64,000 nt of DNA from Nostocoides sp. GTDB lineage: Bacteria; Actinomycetota; Actinomycetes; Actinomycetales; Dermatophilaceae. The notes beneath the pieces are model-generated. The model saw only the letters and a program-made list of their open reading frames with translations. It was not told the origin of the DNA and ran no database searches. Position 1 is the first letter of the stretch, and each line of letters begins with the position of its first letter. The translations under genes were made by a program, and so were the position numbers. The stretch spans positions 1 through 64,000 of the forward strand of contig JADJEA010000012.1 in NCBI GenBank assembly GCA_016702415.1. The letters run 5' to 3'. Shown here piece by piece: positions 42,852 to 51,286 of the stretch.

Positions 42852-43525
42852 GCGGGCGGGTGCGCAGCCAGCCCGGGACCCGGCCCAAGTCCCCGGCCCA
42901 TGCGTGGCAGGAGTTGCAGGCCGGGAACGCGCGCTTCATGGCCGGTGAGCGGATCCATCCCAATCAGGACGTCCACGTCCGCCATCGCCTGTCGGGGAAG
43001 CAGTGGCCATTCGCGGTCTTCTTCGGGTGTGCCGATTCGCGGGTGGCGGCGGAGATCGTCTTCGACCAAGGACTCGGCGATCTCTTCGTCGTGCGCACCG
43101 CGGGCCATGTCGTCGACCCGAGCGTCCTGGGGTCCGTGGAGTTCGGGGTGCAGAAGCTCGGGGCTCATCTGATCGTCGTCCTCGGCCACGACTCCTGCGG
43201 TGCGGTCGCGGCGGCCATCCAGGCGGTCGCCTCCAATCACATGCCGGGCGGCTATATCCGGGACATCGTCGAGCGCGTCACCCCGAGTGTCCTGGCGGCA
43301 CGCCGCGAGCACGCGGAGCCGACGGTCTGGCAGGTCGAGCACGCCCACGTCCGGGCCACATGCGATCTCATCGCCGATCGCTCGGCGATCGTCACCCGCG
43401 CCATCGAACGCGGTGAGGTGGCCATCGTCGGGGCCGAATACAAACTCGCCGTCGGTCAGGCCCGGCTCATCCATGTCATCGGCGACATCGGTCCTGGCGC
43501 GCAGGTCGACGACGGCGACGCGTGA
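42848..43525 (+). CDS. beta-carbonic anhydrase 2
   Basis: 225 residues, a fuller beta-CA: AWQELQAGNARFMAGE, FFGCADSRVAAE (Zn Cys, Asp-Arg dyad), VVRTAGHVV, SVEFGVQKLG, VLGHDSCGAV (Zn His and Cys). TTG at 42848 overlaps the stop of carbonic anhydrase 1 (TTGA), so fumarase and two carbonic anhydrases form one overlapping unit. TTG is the only start that preserves the N-terminal lead. Confidence 0.92.
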   Translation: MSGRVRSQPGTRPKSPAHAWQELQAGNARFMAGERIHPNQDVHVRHRLSGKQWPFAVFFGCADSRVAAEIVFDQGLGDLFVVRTAGHVVDPSVLGSVEFGVQKLGAHLIVVLGHDSCGAVAAAIQAVASNHMPGGYIRDIVERVTPSVLAARREHAEPTVWQVEHAHVRATCDLIADRSAIVTRAIERGEVAIVGAEYKLAVGQARLIHVIGDIGPGAQVDDGDA

Positions 43526-43546
43526 GGCCGGGCGGTTGCCGCAGCC

Positions 43547-44893
43547 TCAGAGCGCGAGCTGAGCCCGCACGACTGAGGCGAGTCGGGACGCGATCTCCTC
43601 GGCCTGCTCCTGGGTCCCTGCCTCGACCATGACCCGCACCAGCGGCTCGGTGCCGGACTTGCGCAGCAGGACGCGTCCGGAGTCACCCAGGGCGGCGGAC
43701 TCGCCAGCCACGGCGGCGGCGAGCGTCTCGTCGGAGTCCACGCGCGTGGTGTCCACGCCCTTGACGTTGACGAGGGTCTGGGGCAGGCGGCGCATGACGG
43801 CGGCGAGGTCGGCGAGGCTGCGCCCCGTCTCGGCGACGCGGGCGGCGAGCATGAGACCGGTCAGGACACCGTCACCCGTGGTGCCGTGGTCGAGCAGGAT
43901 GACATGTCCCGACTGCTCACCGCCGAGGTTGAATCCACCCTCGCGCATCCGCTCGAGGACATAGCGGTCGCCGACACCGGTCTTGAGGACCTCGACGCCC
44001 GCACCCGCCATCGCGTGCAGCAGACCGAGATTCGACATCACGGTCGCCACCAGGGTGTCGGCGGCCAGCACACCGCGCTCCTTCATCGCCAGCGCGATGA
44101 TCGCCATGATCTGGTCGCCGTCGACGATCTCCCCGGCGGCGTCGACGGCGAGACACCGGTCGGCGTCGCCGTCGTGGGCGATGCCGAGGTGGGCGCCACG
44201 ATCGACAACAGCGGCCTGGAGGTGCCCCAAGTGCGTCGAGCCGTAGCCGTCGTTGATATTGAGCCCGTCCGGCTGGCAGCCGATCTCGACAACCTCGGCA
44301 CCGGCGAGGCGGAAGACCTCCGGCGACACCGCGCTGGCCGCCCCGTGGGCGCCGTCGATGACGATCTTGAGCCCGTCGAGACGGTTCGGGAGCGCGGCGA
44401 GGAGGTGCGCGACATACCGTGCCTGGCCGGCGCGATTCGCGTGCACCCGGCCGACCTCCGCCCCGACGGGGCGCTCCCACTCGTGCCCGAGCATGGAGGC
44501 GATGTCGTCCTCGACGGCGTCGGGCAGCTTGTGACCGCCCGCGGCGAAGAACTTGATCCCGTTGTCGGGCATGGCATTGTGCGACGCCGACAGCATGACG
44601 CCGAAATGGGCGTCCATGTCGGCGGTCAGGAAAGCGACAGCGGGGGTGGGCAGGACGCCGACGTCGAAGACGTCGACCCCAGCAGAGGCGAGGCCGGCCA
44701 CCACTGCGGCGGAGAGGAACTCACCGGAGGCGCGGGGGTCGCGGCCGACGACCGCCTTGGGCTTGCGTCCCACCTCGCGCGCCGGAGCCCCGAGAACGTG
44801 CGCCGCCGCGACGGACAGGTCGAGGGCCAACTCGGCGGTGATGGTGTCGTTCGCGCGTCCCCGCACGCCGTCGGTGCCGAAGAGTCGAGCCAT
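43547..44893 (-). CDS. glmM: phosphoglucosamine mutase
   Basis: Interconverts glucosamine-6- and -1-phosphate for peptidoglycan precursors. 448 residues: ARLFGTDGVRGRAN start, phosphoserine loop LSASHNAMPDNG (about 103), metal loop AHDGDADRC (about 243), GGEQSGH (about 330) and C-terminal RKSGTEPLVRVMVE. Downstream of the rplM-rpsI operon, a standard actinobacterial order, but separated by a hairpin terminator. Confidence 0.97.
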   Translation of the reverse strand: MARLFGTDGVRGRANDTITAELALDLSVAAAHVLGAPAREVGRKPKAVVGRDPRASGEFLSAAVVAGLASAGVDVFDVGVLPTPAVAFLTADMDAHFGVMLSASHNAMPDNGIKFFAAGGHKLPDAVEDDIASMLGHEWERPVGAEVGRVHANRAGQARYVAHLLAALPNRLDGLKIVIDGAHGAASAVSPEVFRLAGAEVVEIGCQPDGLNINDGYGSTHLGHLQAAVVDRGAHLGIAHDGDADRCLAVDAAGEIVDGDQIMAIIALAMKERGVLAADTLVATVMSNLGLLHAMAGAGVEVLKTGVGDRYVLERMREGGFNLGGEQSGHVILLDHGTTGDGVLTGLMLAARVAETGRSLADLAAVMRRLPQTLVNVKGVDTTRVDSDETLAAAVAGESAALGDSGRVLLRKSGTEPLVRVMVEAGTQEQAEEIASRLASVVRAQLAL

Positions 44894-44991
44894 GGAGTTA
44901 GGTGCCTTCCGGGGCGAAAGAGGCCGCGGTGGTCGGCGGCCCAGGAGATGGTAGTGCCCGTCGGCGCTGGCGGGGCAGGAGTCGCTGACGA

Positions 44992-45037
44992 CCCGGATGG
45001 CGCGGCACCCACCACACGTGAGGCCGCGCCATCCGGG
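44992..45037. terminator. perfect 15-bp hairpin downstream of rpsI
   Basis: CCCGGATGGCGCGGC at 44992-45006 pairs exactly with 45023-45037 across a 16-base loop, in the gap between rpsI and glmM. Likely terminator of the rplM-rpsI operon; no U-tract. Confidence 0.75.
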
Positions 45038-45052
45038 ATCGAGAGCGGGAGG

Positions 45053-45553
45053 TCAGCGCTTGCTGTACTGCGGGGCCTTGCGGGCCTTCTTCAGACCGGC
45101 CTTCTTGCGCTCGGGGACGCGGGCATCCCGCGTGAGGAAGCCCGCCTTCTTCAGGGTCGGCCGGTTCAGGTCGGCGTCGACGCCGTTGAGGGAGCGGGCC
45201 ACACCAAGGCGGACGGCGCCGGCCTGGCCGGAGGGGCCGCCACCGTGGACGCGCACGAGCACGTCGTAGGCACCGTCGAGTTCGAGCACCTTCAGGGGCT
45301 CGTTGACGATCTGCTGGTGGACCTTGTTGGGGAAGTAGTTTTCCAGCGTGCGGCCGTTGATGGTCCACTCACCGGTGCCGGGCACGATGCGCACCCGGGC
45401 GATGGCCTGCTTGCGGCGGCCGGTGCCGGCGCCGGGGGCGGACGCGGTCGGCTTGCGGGCGGGCTCACCGGAGACGGGGCCCTCGGACTCGGAGGTGTAT
45501 TCGGTCAGCTCGACGTCGGCGTCGGCATACGGGTCAACGGTGGTGTCAGTCAC
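45053..45553 (-). CDS. rpsI: 30S ribosomal protein S9
   Basis: 166 residues. A 45-residue acidic N-terminal extension (MTDTTVDPYADADVELTEY), common in actinobacteria, precedes the S9 core TGRRKQAIARVRI, NGRTLENYF, VHGGGPSGQAGAVR and the basic end ERKKAGLKKARKAPQYSKR. GTG 45553 with AAGGAA upstream. 31 bases after rplM. Confidence 0.97.
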   Translation of the reverse strand: MTDTTVDPYADADVELTEYTSESEGPVSGEPARKPTASAPGAGTGRRKQAIARVRIVPGTGEWTINGRTLENYFPNKVHQQIVNEPLKVLELDGAYDVLVRVHGGGPSGQAGAVRLGVARSLNGVDADLNRPTLKKAGFLTRDARVPERKKAGLKKARKAPQYSKR

Positions 45554-45584
45554 GGCAATTCCTTCTGTCTGTCGATCGGCGCCG

Positions 45585-46028
45585 TTACTGCGCGACCTGG
45601 GAGATCGTGTACGGGACGGGCTTCTGGGCGGCGTGCTTGTGCTCGGCGCCGGCATAGACCTTGAGCTTGCTCAGCTGCTGGCGACCGAGGGTCGTCTTGG
45701 GGAGCATGCCGCGGACGGCCTTCTCGACGGCCTTGGCCGGGTCGCGCTCGAGCAACTCCGCGTAGCTCTCGGACCGCAGACCACCGGGGTACCCGGAGTG
45801 GCGGTAGGCGCGCTTCTGCTGGAGCTTGGCCCCGGTGAGGGCGACCTTGTCGGCGTTGACGATGATGACGAAGTCACCGGTGTCGACGTGCGGGGCGAAG
45901 GTGGGCTTGTGCTTGCCACGCAGCAGCGCGGCCGTCTGGCTGGCGAGCCGGCCGAGGACGACGTCGGTGGCGTCGATGATGTGCCACTGACGCGTGACAT
46001 CACTCGCCTTCGGGGTGAAAGTGCGCAA
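45585..46028 (-). CDS. rplM: 50S ribosomal protein L13
   Basis: 147 residues: TFTPKASDVTRQWHIIDATD, VLGRLASQTAALLRGKHKP, VIIVNADKVALTG and GMLPKTTLGRQQLSKLKVYAG. TTG at 46028 gives the canonical actinobacterial start (RTFTPKA); no ATG or GTG fits. First gene of the rplM-rpsI operon; the 280-base leader has no recognised L13 autoregulatory structure. Confidence 0.95.
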   Translation of the reverse strand: MRTFTPKASDVTRQWHIIDATDVVLGRLASQTAALLRGKHKPTFAPHVDTGDFVIIVNADKVALTGAKLQQKRAYRHSGYPGGLRSESYAELLERDPAKAVEKAVRGMLPKTTLGRQQLSKLKVYAGAEHKHAAQKPVPYTISQVAQ

Positions 46029-46126
46029 CGTTCTGCCTAACGTGTGGGTCGATTCGGTCGTATGCCGCGTGCTCCCGCCGGGCGCGACCCCTCGGGTCCC
46101 GCTCGGGGCCGGAATCGCTCGCCAGT

Positions 46127-46159
46127 GGCGCACAACTCAGGCGCACAACTCAGGCGCAC
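46127..46159. repeat. 13-bp tandem repeat in the rplM/regulator intergenic region
   Basis: GGCGCACAACTCA occurs twice in tandem (46127-46139, 46140-46152) plus a 7-base partial. It lies in the divergent gap between rplM and the winged-helix regulator, otherwise without genes from 46029 to 46312. Confidence 0.8.
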
Positions 46160-46277
46160 GGCACAACAGCAGTCAACTCTACGGGCCGCCGGGGCCCGGC
46201 CCAAATCTGCCCCGGTAGCGCCCGTTTGCGTCCTGACCTGCGCGGATACCGTCACCGCCGGCGATCGCCGAATTACT

Positions 46278-46309
46278 TTGCAAAACTTCTCTGCAACGCT
46301 ATTATGCAA
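46278..46309 (+). promoter_or_regulatory. promoter with three phased TGCAA half-sites
   Basis: -35 TTGCAA (46278-46283), 16-base spacer, -10 TATTAT (46300-46305). TGCAA recurs at 46279, 46292 and 46305, exactly 13 bp apart, and TTGCA/TGCAA also form an inverted pair. The transcript would begin about 46312, at the GTG start. Placement suggests autoregulation by the downstream winged-helix protein. Confidence 0.6.
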
Positions 46310-46312
46310 TCC

Positions 46313-46915
46313 GTGACCGACTCCGGGACCCACCTCCACCTCGATGCCACAGCGGTGAAGGTCCTCGCCCACCCCCTCCGCTCGCGCCTCGTCGGCGCGC
46401 TGCGCCTGCTCGGGCCGGCGACCGCCACCGCCCTGGCCAGGCATCTCGACACCAACTCGGGGGCCACGTCCTACCACCTGCGCAAACTGGCCGACGTCGG
46501 ACTGGTCGTCGACACCGGCGAGGGGGACGCGAAGTCACGGGTGTGGGCGGCCACAGCGGAGTTCACCCAGGTCGAGAGCAGCGACTTCGACGACGACGAG
46601 GATGCCGCCACCGCCCTCGGCTGGCTCGAGCGGGACTGGTTGCGGCATTTCACCGAGAAGTTCGGGCGGTGGCTCGATGTGCGGCAGAACTGGCCGGCCC
46701 CCTGGCGGGACGCCGCGACGATGAACGACACCATGATCCTGGTCACGGCCGACCAGTTGCGGGCCGCGCACACCGAGATCGTGGCCGTTCTCGATCGCTA
46801 TCGCCGTGTGGGACAGGGCAATCCCGAGGCCAAGCGGATCGCCGCGTATGTCGTGTTCTATCCCGTCGACATGGACCGGCCGCCGCGTCGCGACACCGGG
46901 CGGTCGGCGCGATGA
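46313..46915 (+). CDS. winged-helix transcriptional regulator (ArsR-like)
   Basis: 200 residues. The DNA-binding domain covers about residues 15-80 (VKVLAHPLRSRLVGALRLLG, LDTNSGATSYHLRKLADVGLV). A C-terminal ligand-type part has WLERDWLRHFTEKFGRW. GTG 46313 is preferred over upstream codons because those lie inside the promoter; translation would be leaderless. The stop overlaps the ATG of an MFS transporter, so it likely controls that exporter. Confidence 0.88.
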   Translation: MTDSGTHLHLDATAVKVLAHPLRSRLVGALRLLGPATATALARHLDTNSGATSYHLRKLADVGLVVDTGEGDAKSRVWAATAEFTQVESSDFDDDEDAATALGWLERDWLRHFTEKFGRWLDVRQNWPAPWRDAATMNDTMILVTADQLRAAHTEIVAVLDRYRRVGQGNPEAKRIAAYVVFYPVDMDRPPRRDTGRSAR

Positions 46916-48282
46916 CCCCCGGCTCCCACCCCACCGGCCCCGGCCCCGGCACCAGCCCCGCCGCCGACCCCGTCTCCGACCGATCCGGCGCACCCGAGCG
47001 CTCCGCCGGTCGGCGGCGTGCCCCCTTGTCGACCCCCGCGGCGCGGCGAGTCTTCCTCACCCTGTCGCTGACCCGGTGGCTGCCCGTCGGATTCGTCGTC
47101 GGGATCTTCACCCTCGTTGCCCGGTCGCGTGGCCTGAGCGTCGAGCAGATCACGATGTACGCCGTGGCCCAAGGCGTCATGGTCATGCTCCTCGAACTCC
47201 CCACGAGCGGTTTCGCCGACGTCCTCGGCCGTCGTCCGGTCCTGCTCATCGCCGGCGTCGTCAACGTCCTGGCCGGCCTGGCCTTTCTCGGCGCGCACAC
47301 CTCCTGGCAATTCGCCGCCGCCGCCGGGCTCCTCGGGATCTATCGGGCCCTCGACTCCGGCCCATTGGAGGCGTGGTTCGTCGACACCGTCCAACGCAAT
47401 GAACCGGACGCCGACATCCACCCTGCCCTGGCCGCCCAGGGAATGGTCGTGGGCCTGGGACTCGGCGGCGGGGCCCTGGCGTCCGGCGCCCTCATCGCCT
47501 GGCATCCCGTCCACTCCGCCCCCGCGCTGCTCCTGCCGGTGCAGGTCTTCGTCGGGATGTCGCTGGTGCACCTCCTCGCCACCGCGGTCCTCCTGCGCGA
47601 GCCGCCGCGATCGACCGGGTCGGCCGCCGCCCGCCTCCGCGGGTCGCTGAACGAGGCCCCCGGGGTGGTGCGGGACGGCATACGGCTCGTTGCGACCAAC
47701 CGGGTCCTGGCCGGGCTGGTCGCCGTCGAACTCTTCTGGGTGACCGGGATGGTCGCCTACGAGACCCTGTTGCCACTGCGCCTGAGCGAGGTGCTCGGGT
47801 CGGACAGCCGGGCCGGCGCATGGATGGGGCCGGCCGCGGCGGCCGCGTGGGGGCTGTTCGCTCTCGGGTCGTGGCTCGGCGGCCGCCTCGCCGACCGCAT
47901 CGGCCTCGTCCCGGCCGCGATGATCGGCCGGGTCCTGAACGGATTGGGAGCTCTGACACTGGGTTTGGCGTATGGCGCGGGCGCGCTCGTGGCCGCCTAT
48001 CTCGCCACCTACCTCCTCCACGGAGCGGCCGGTCCCGCCTACCAGACGCTCATGCATCGCGAGGCGAGTTCGACCAACCGGGCGACGATCCTGTCGATGA
48101 GTTCGTTGGCGATGCAGAGCGGCGGCGCGATCGCGGGCCCGCTGCTCGGGCTCCTCGCCGCCCGGACGTCGATCGCGACGGCCATGATCGTCGCGGGCGC
48201 GGTGAGCATCCTCGGGGTCGCCTGCTTCCTCCCGGCCCACCGTGCACGGACCGCCCAGTCCACGCATCCGACGGCGGCCTGA
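46912..48282 (+). CDS. MFS transporter
   Basis: 456 residues, a 45-residue Pro/Ser-rich cytoplasmic tail then about 12 membrane helices. Motif-A-like GFADVLGRRPVLL between helices 2 and 3, and GGRLADRIGL in the second half. The pairing with a winged-helix regulator (4-bp overlap) is typical of drug or metabolite efflux pumps. Substrate unknown. It has an ATA codon imposed by a GGCATAC word at 47678. Confidence 0.88.
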   Translation: MTPGSHPTGPGPGTSPAADPVSDRSGAPERSAGRRRAPLSTPAARRVFLTLSLTRWLPVGFVVGIFTLVARSRGLSVEQITMYAVAQGVMVMLLELPTSGFADVLGRRPVLLIAGVVNVLAGLAFLGAHTSWQFAAAAGLLGIYRALDSGPLEAWFVDTVQRNEPDADIHPALAAQGMVVGLGLGGGALASGALIAWHPVHSAPALLLPVQVFVGMSLVHLLATAVLLREPPRSTGSAAARLRGSLNEAPGVVRDGIRLVATNRVLAGLVAVELFWVTGMVAYETLLPLRLSEVLGSDSRAGAWMGPAAAAAWGLFALGSWLGGRLADRIGLVPAAMIGRVLNGLGALTLGLAYGAGALVAAYLATYLLHGAAGPAYQTLMHREASSTNRATILSMSSLAMQSGGAIAGPLLGLLAARTSIATAMIVAGAVSILGVACFLPAHRARTAQSTHPTAA

Positions 48283-48312
48283 GCCCGGGCGCGGTCGACT
48301 GGGGCCTCGCCG

Positions 48313-50205
48313 TCAGCCCTGGGCAGCGTGCAGCAGGCTCGCGTAGGGCGGGACGATGAGCTGGCTGTCGGCCCGGACCGCACAAGAGATGCCGTGCTGC
48401 GCAAGCAGATCCGCAACGGACGCACCGTCGAGGCGACCGGCGACCCGCAGCGCCTCGGCCAGGGCGAGCAGGGCTGCGCGATGCGTGCCCAGTTCCGCCC
48501 GCGTCTCTGCGGCGAGCCGTGCGACCATCTTCTCGATGTCGGGATCGGTGACGCCGCGATCCATGGAGTACTCGTTGGGCAGCATGTAGTTCGCCTGGAA
48601 CTCCGAGTCGAACCCGTGGCGGCGGATGAAGTCGACGATGAGGATGGTCGCCCGTTCACGGTCCTGGGCCCGGCCCACCGAGGCCAACTCGCGACCGAAG
48701 ACGATCTCCTCGGCGATCCCGCCGGCCAGCGCGACCTTGACCTGGCGGATCAGTGCATCGGCCGTGTCGTAAATCGGGTGCGGCGAGGTGAACCCGCTGA
48801 CGTATGTCGCGGCAACCCGCGCCGTCAGTTGCAGGGGGGCGAGGCGGAAGTGCACGGCATACAGCACGGCGTGTCCGGCCTCGTGCACGGCCACATTGGC
48901 GACCTTGTCCGGTGGATTCCCCTCCCGGATCTTGTCCAGGCGTCCCGTGAAGGGCAGGGTGACCCGCTCGGGCCCGACCTGACCCACCAATTGCCGGGCG
49001 GCCTCGTCATACGAGATGGCGATGTCGGCACGCCCGTCGAGGACGGCGCGGAAGAGCAGCTTGGCGAGATTGTTCTCCAGGATGTCGGCGACGCTGGAGA
49101 AGACCGGGCGGACACCCTGCACCGGGAAGACACCATTGCGATAGATGAGGGCGTTCACGCTCGGATCGACGAGGACCTCGACGCCGAATCGGTCACGCAC
49201 CGTCATCCGGACGCGGTCGACCTCGCGCTGGATGAGCTCGACGAAGTCCCTCTGCCGCAGGGACGAATAGATCAAGTGGGTGTTGCCGAAGCGCGCAACC
49301 TGCTCGGGTTTGAAGCGTCGCGTCAAGGCCGTCTTGATGTCGACGACGGTGACCTTTTCGGCGTATGCCGCGAACAAGTCCGCGTCGACGTCCGCCTCCG
49401 CGCCGGCGGTCGCCATCGTGAAGGCCTCATCGAGATTGCCGGAGACGAGGATGAGGCTGCGCGAGCAGTCGATCGGCTCGTAGACGACTTTCATCGCCTG
49501 CGCCCCCCGAGCGCGGACGAGTGCCTGCTCCGGGGTCAGCGCCGCGAGCTGTTCGAGATCGTCGGTCAGGCGCAGCACCGACTTCAACTCCTTCGCCTGC
49601 CAAATCCCGATCGTGGGGTCGGGAATCTCCTCGCCGGCCTTGCGACGGCGGGCCAGGTCGGCGGCACTGTAGGAGAGCGAGGCGATGAAGTACTGCAGGT
49701 CGGGATTCTCCCGGCGGGCTAGGCGACCGTCGCTGAGCAACTCCCAGAAGTCGCTGAACTTCGTGTTCGGCACCGGATTGCCCTCGTGGTCAAGGGTATT
49801 GAAGCGCTGGATCTCGTCGAAGAGCATGAAGGTGGGGCGTCCCTCGAGCGCCCCGGACTCACTGAGCCGGGAGACGACCGAGCTGTGCCAGGTGGTGCTG
49901 TCGGCATTGCTCAGCTCGATCTCGACAAAGCGATCGGTGATGTCGAGCGCCCGGACCAGGCGACGGACCAGGTCAGTCTTGCCCACTCCGGTCATGCCCC
50001 AGAGGTTGACGATCACGGGTCGGGTGAGCAGTTCCGGCGCGACATACCAGACCATGACGGCATCGCAGAGTTCGTCGATGATGCGGTCGATTCCGACGAA
50101 GTGGTTCTTCAGCGCCTCGCGAGCCTCCTCCAGGCGGGTGCGGCGGGCGGCGATGCCCTCGCGGTCGAGAGGAATCGAACCGTTCGCGGTGGGGGTGCTC
50201 GGCAT
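48313..50205 (-). CDS. soluble AAA+ ATPase fused to an M41 (FtsH-type) metalloprotease
   Basis: 630 residues with no membrane helix. The AAA+ module resembles Clp/ClpX-type ATPases: Walker A GMTGVGKTDL (near 70), Walker B TFMLFDEIQRF (near 127), arginine-finger region LTRRFKPEQV (near 300). The C-terminal half has the M41 zinc site VHEAGHAVLYA (near 437) and a third ligand Asp in SVGRAQDRERATIL (near 515), with GGIAEEIVFG between. FtsH normally has two N-terminal membrane helices and a different AAA subfamily. Probably an ATP-dependent cytosolic protease with unknown targets. Monocistronic. Confidence 0.85.
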   Translation of the reverse strand: MPSTPTANGSIPLDREGIAARRTRLEEAREALKNHFVGIDRIIDELCDAVMVWYVAPELLTRPVIVNLWGMTGVGKTDLVRRLVRALDITDRFVEIELSNADSTTWHSSVVSRLSESGALEGRPTFMLFDEIQRFNTLDHEGNPVPNTKFSDFWELLSDGRLARRENPDLQYFIASLSYSAADLARRRKAGEEIPDPTIGIWQAKELKSVLRLTDDLEQLAALTPEQALVRARGAQAMKVVYEPIDCSRSLILVSGNLDEAFTMATAGAEADVDADLFAAYAEKVTVVDIKTALTRRFKPEQVARFGNTHLIYSSLRQRDFVELIQREVDRVRMTVRDRFGVEVLVDPSVNALIYRNGVFPVQGVRPVFSSVADILENNLAKLLFRAVLDGRADIAISYDEAARQLVGQVGPERVTLPFTGRLDKIREGNPPDKVANVAVHEAGHAVLYAVHFRLAPLQLTARVAATYVSGFTSPHPIYDTADALIRQVKVALAGGIAEEIVFGRELASVGRAQDRERATILIVDFIRRHGFDSEFQANYMLPNEYSMDRGVTDPDIEKMVARLAAETRAELGTHRAALLALAEALRVAGRLDGASVADLLAQHGISCAVRADSQLIVPPYASLLHAAQG

Positions 50206-50232
50206 CGGACCATCCTGGCACGCGCCGCATCG

Positions 50233-50595
50233 TCACCCGGCCAGACGAATACCCACGACCAGGGCGGTGTAGGCCGCACTCAGGCTGGCGACGGTATTGA
50301 GGGCGGCCACGGCATACGACCCGGTTTGAAGGAGCCGGACGGTCTCGTAGCTGAAGGTCGAGAACGTCGTCAGCGCCCCACACAGGCCCGTCCCGACCAG
50401 CGCTGCGACCCACTGGTGCCCGGGGTTGACGGCGACGAACCCGGCGACCACGCCGAGGACAAGAGACCCGAGCACGTTGACGGCGAGGGTGCCCCAGGGC
50501 AGGACGCTGTCGTGCCGCGCCTGGATGTGCAGGTCGAGGAGATAGCGCAGCGGGGCCCCCAGGGCGCCGCCGAGGAGGACGAAGAGGACGGTCAC
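50233..50595 (-). CDS. crcB: fluoride exporter Fluc, copy 1
   Basis: 120 residues, four membrane helices: LLGGALGAPLRYLLD, GTLAVNVLGSLVLG and GLCGALTTFSTFSYE, the conserved Asn and Phe-box motifs of dual-topology fluoride channels. Its ATG overlaps the stop of the DUF190 remnant, which overlaps the second crcB, giving a three-gene overlapping array. Confidence 0.95.
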   Translation of the reverse strand: MTVLFVLLGGALGAPLRYLLDLHIQARHDSVLPWGTLAVNVLGSLVLGVVAGFVAVNPGHQWVAALVGTGLCGALTTFSTFSYETVRLLQTGSYAVAALNTVASLSAAYTALVVGIRLAG

Positions 50596-50729
50596 GCGCC
50601 GTCCGACCGGGTGGAGTACTCCACGACCTCGACCGGGTCGATCATCACCAGGCCCTCACGGACCAGGTCCTCGACCTCGGGGAGGAACGCGCGGATCCTC
50701 GGTGCCAAGGAGACGATGAGGAGTGTCAT
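50592..50729 (-). pseudogene. DUF190 protein, C-terminal remnant
   Basis: 45 residues: MTLLIVSLAPRIRAFLPEVE and DLVREGLVMIDPVEVVEY correspond to the last strand-helix of DUF190, the roughly 110-residue protein that usually sits with crcB. The first about 60 residues are missing, yet the start keeps a 4-bp overlap with the upstream crcB and the stop a 4-bp overlap with the next, so reading frames are preserved. An in-frame internal deletion, or a shortened functional peptide. Confidence 0.7.
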
Positions 50730-51232
50730 GGCTTCTCCTTGGCGATAGGGCTGCGACGCAGGCGATCTCGCTGAGTTCGGACCGTTGCGCGAGTCAGGGC
50801 GATGCCGCCCCAGCAGGCGAACAGACCGGTGACCAGCGTGCCGAGGACGTATGCCGCGGCCCGCCCTGCGGCGCCGGCGTCCACGAGCGTGTGGGCATCG
50901 AGCATGTAGGTCGAGAAGGTCGTGAACCCGCCGAGCACCCCGACCCCGAGAAAGGGCCGAACATATCGGCGCGGTGGCCAGACCTCGGTCACCAGGACGA
51001 GCAGCCCCCCGAGGACGAACGACCCCACCAGATTTGCGGTCCACGTCGCAGCCGGTATGCCGCGGCGCCCGTGCGGGAACGCCTGTGCCAGGGCCCATCG
51101 CCCGAGGCTGCCGAGGGCGCCGCCGGCCGCGATGACGAGGAGGAGATCCCAGCGCTCCCGGATGGTACCGGCGAGCCCGGGCGGGGTGGGGCGGGTCGCC
51201 GGGCCGCGGTCGGGGGGGTGGGCACGCGGCAT
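50726..51232 (-). CDS. crcB: fluoride exporter Fluc, copy 2
   Basis: 168 residues, longer at both ends. Core AAGGALGSLGRWALA, TWTANLVGSFVLGG and VLGGFTTFSTYMLD are Fluc hallmarks. The two copies may form a heterodimer as in Gram-positives with paired fluoride channels. First gene of the crcB-DUF190-crcB array; no clear fluoride riboswitch upstream. Confidence 0.93.
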   Translation of the reverse strand: MPRAHPPDRGPATRPTPPGLAGTIRERWDLLLVIAAGGALGSLGRWALAQAFPHGRRGIPAATWTANLVGSFVLGGLLVLVTEVWPPRRYVRPFLGVGVLGGFTTFSTYMLDAHTLVDAGAAGRAAAYVLGTLVTGLFACWGGIALTRATVRTQRDRLRRSPIAKEKP

Positions 51233-51286
51233 ACGACCGATTGTCCTCCACCCCGGGCGTCACCCGACCGGCCCGCCGCAACGAGA

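Noticed and set aside
46029..46312. L13 autoregulatory leader upstream of rplM
   Set aside because: No conserved structure was recognised; only a 13-bp tandem repeat and the divergent promoter were seen.
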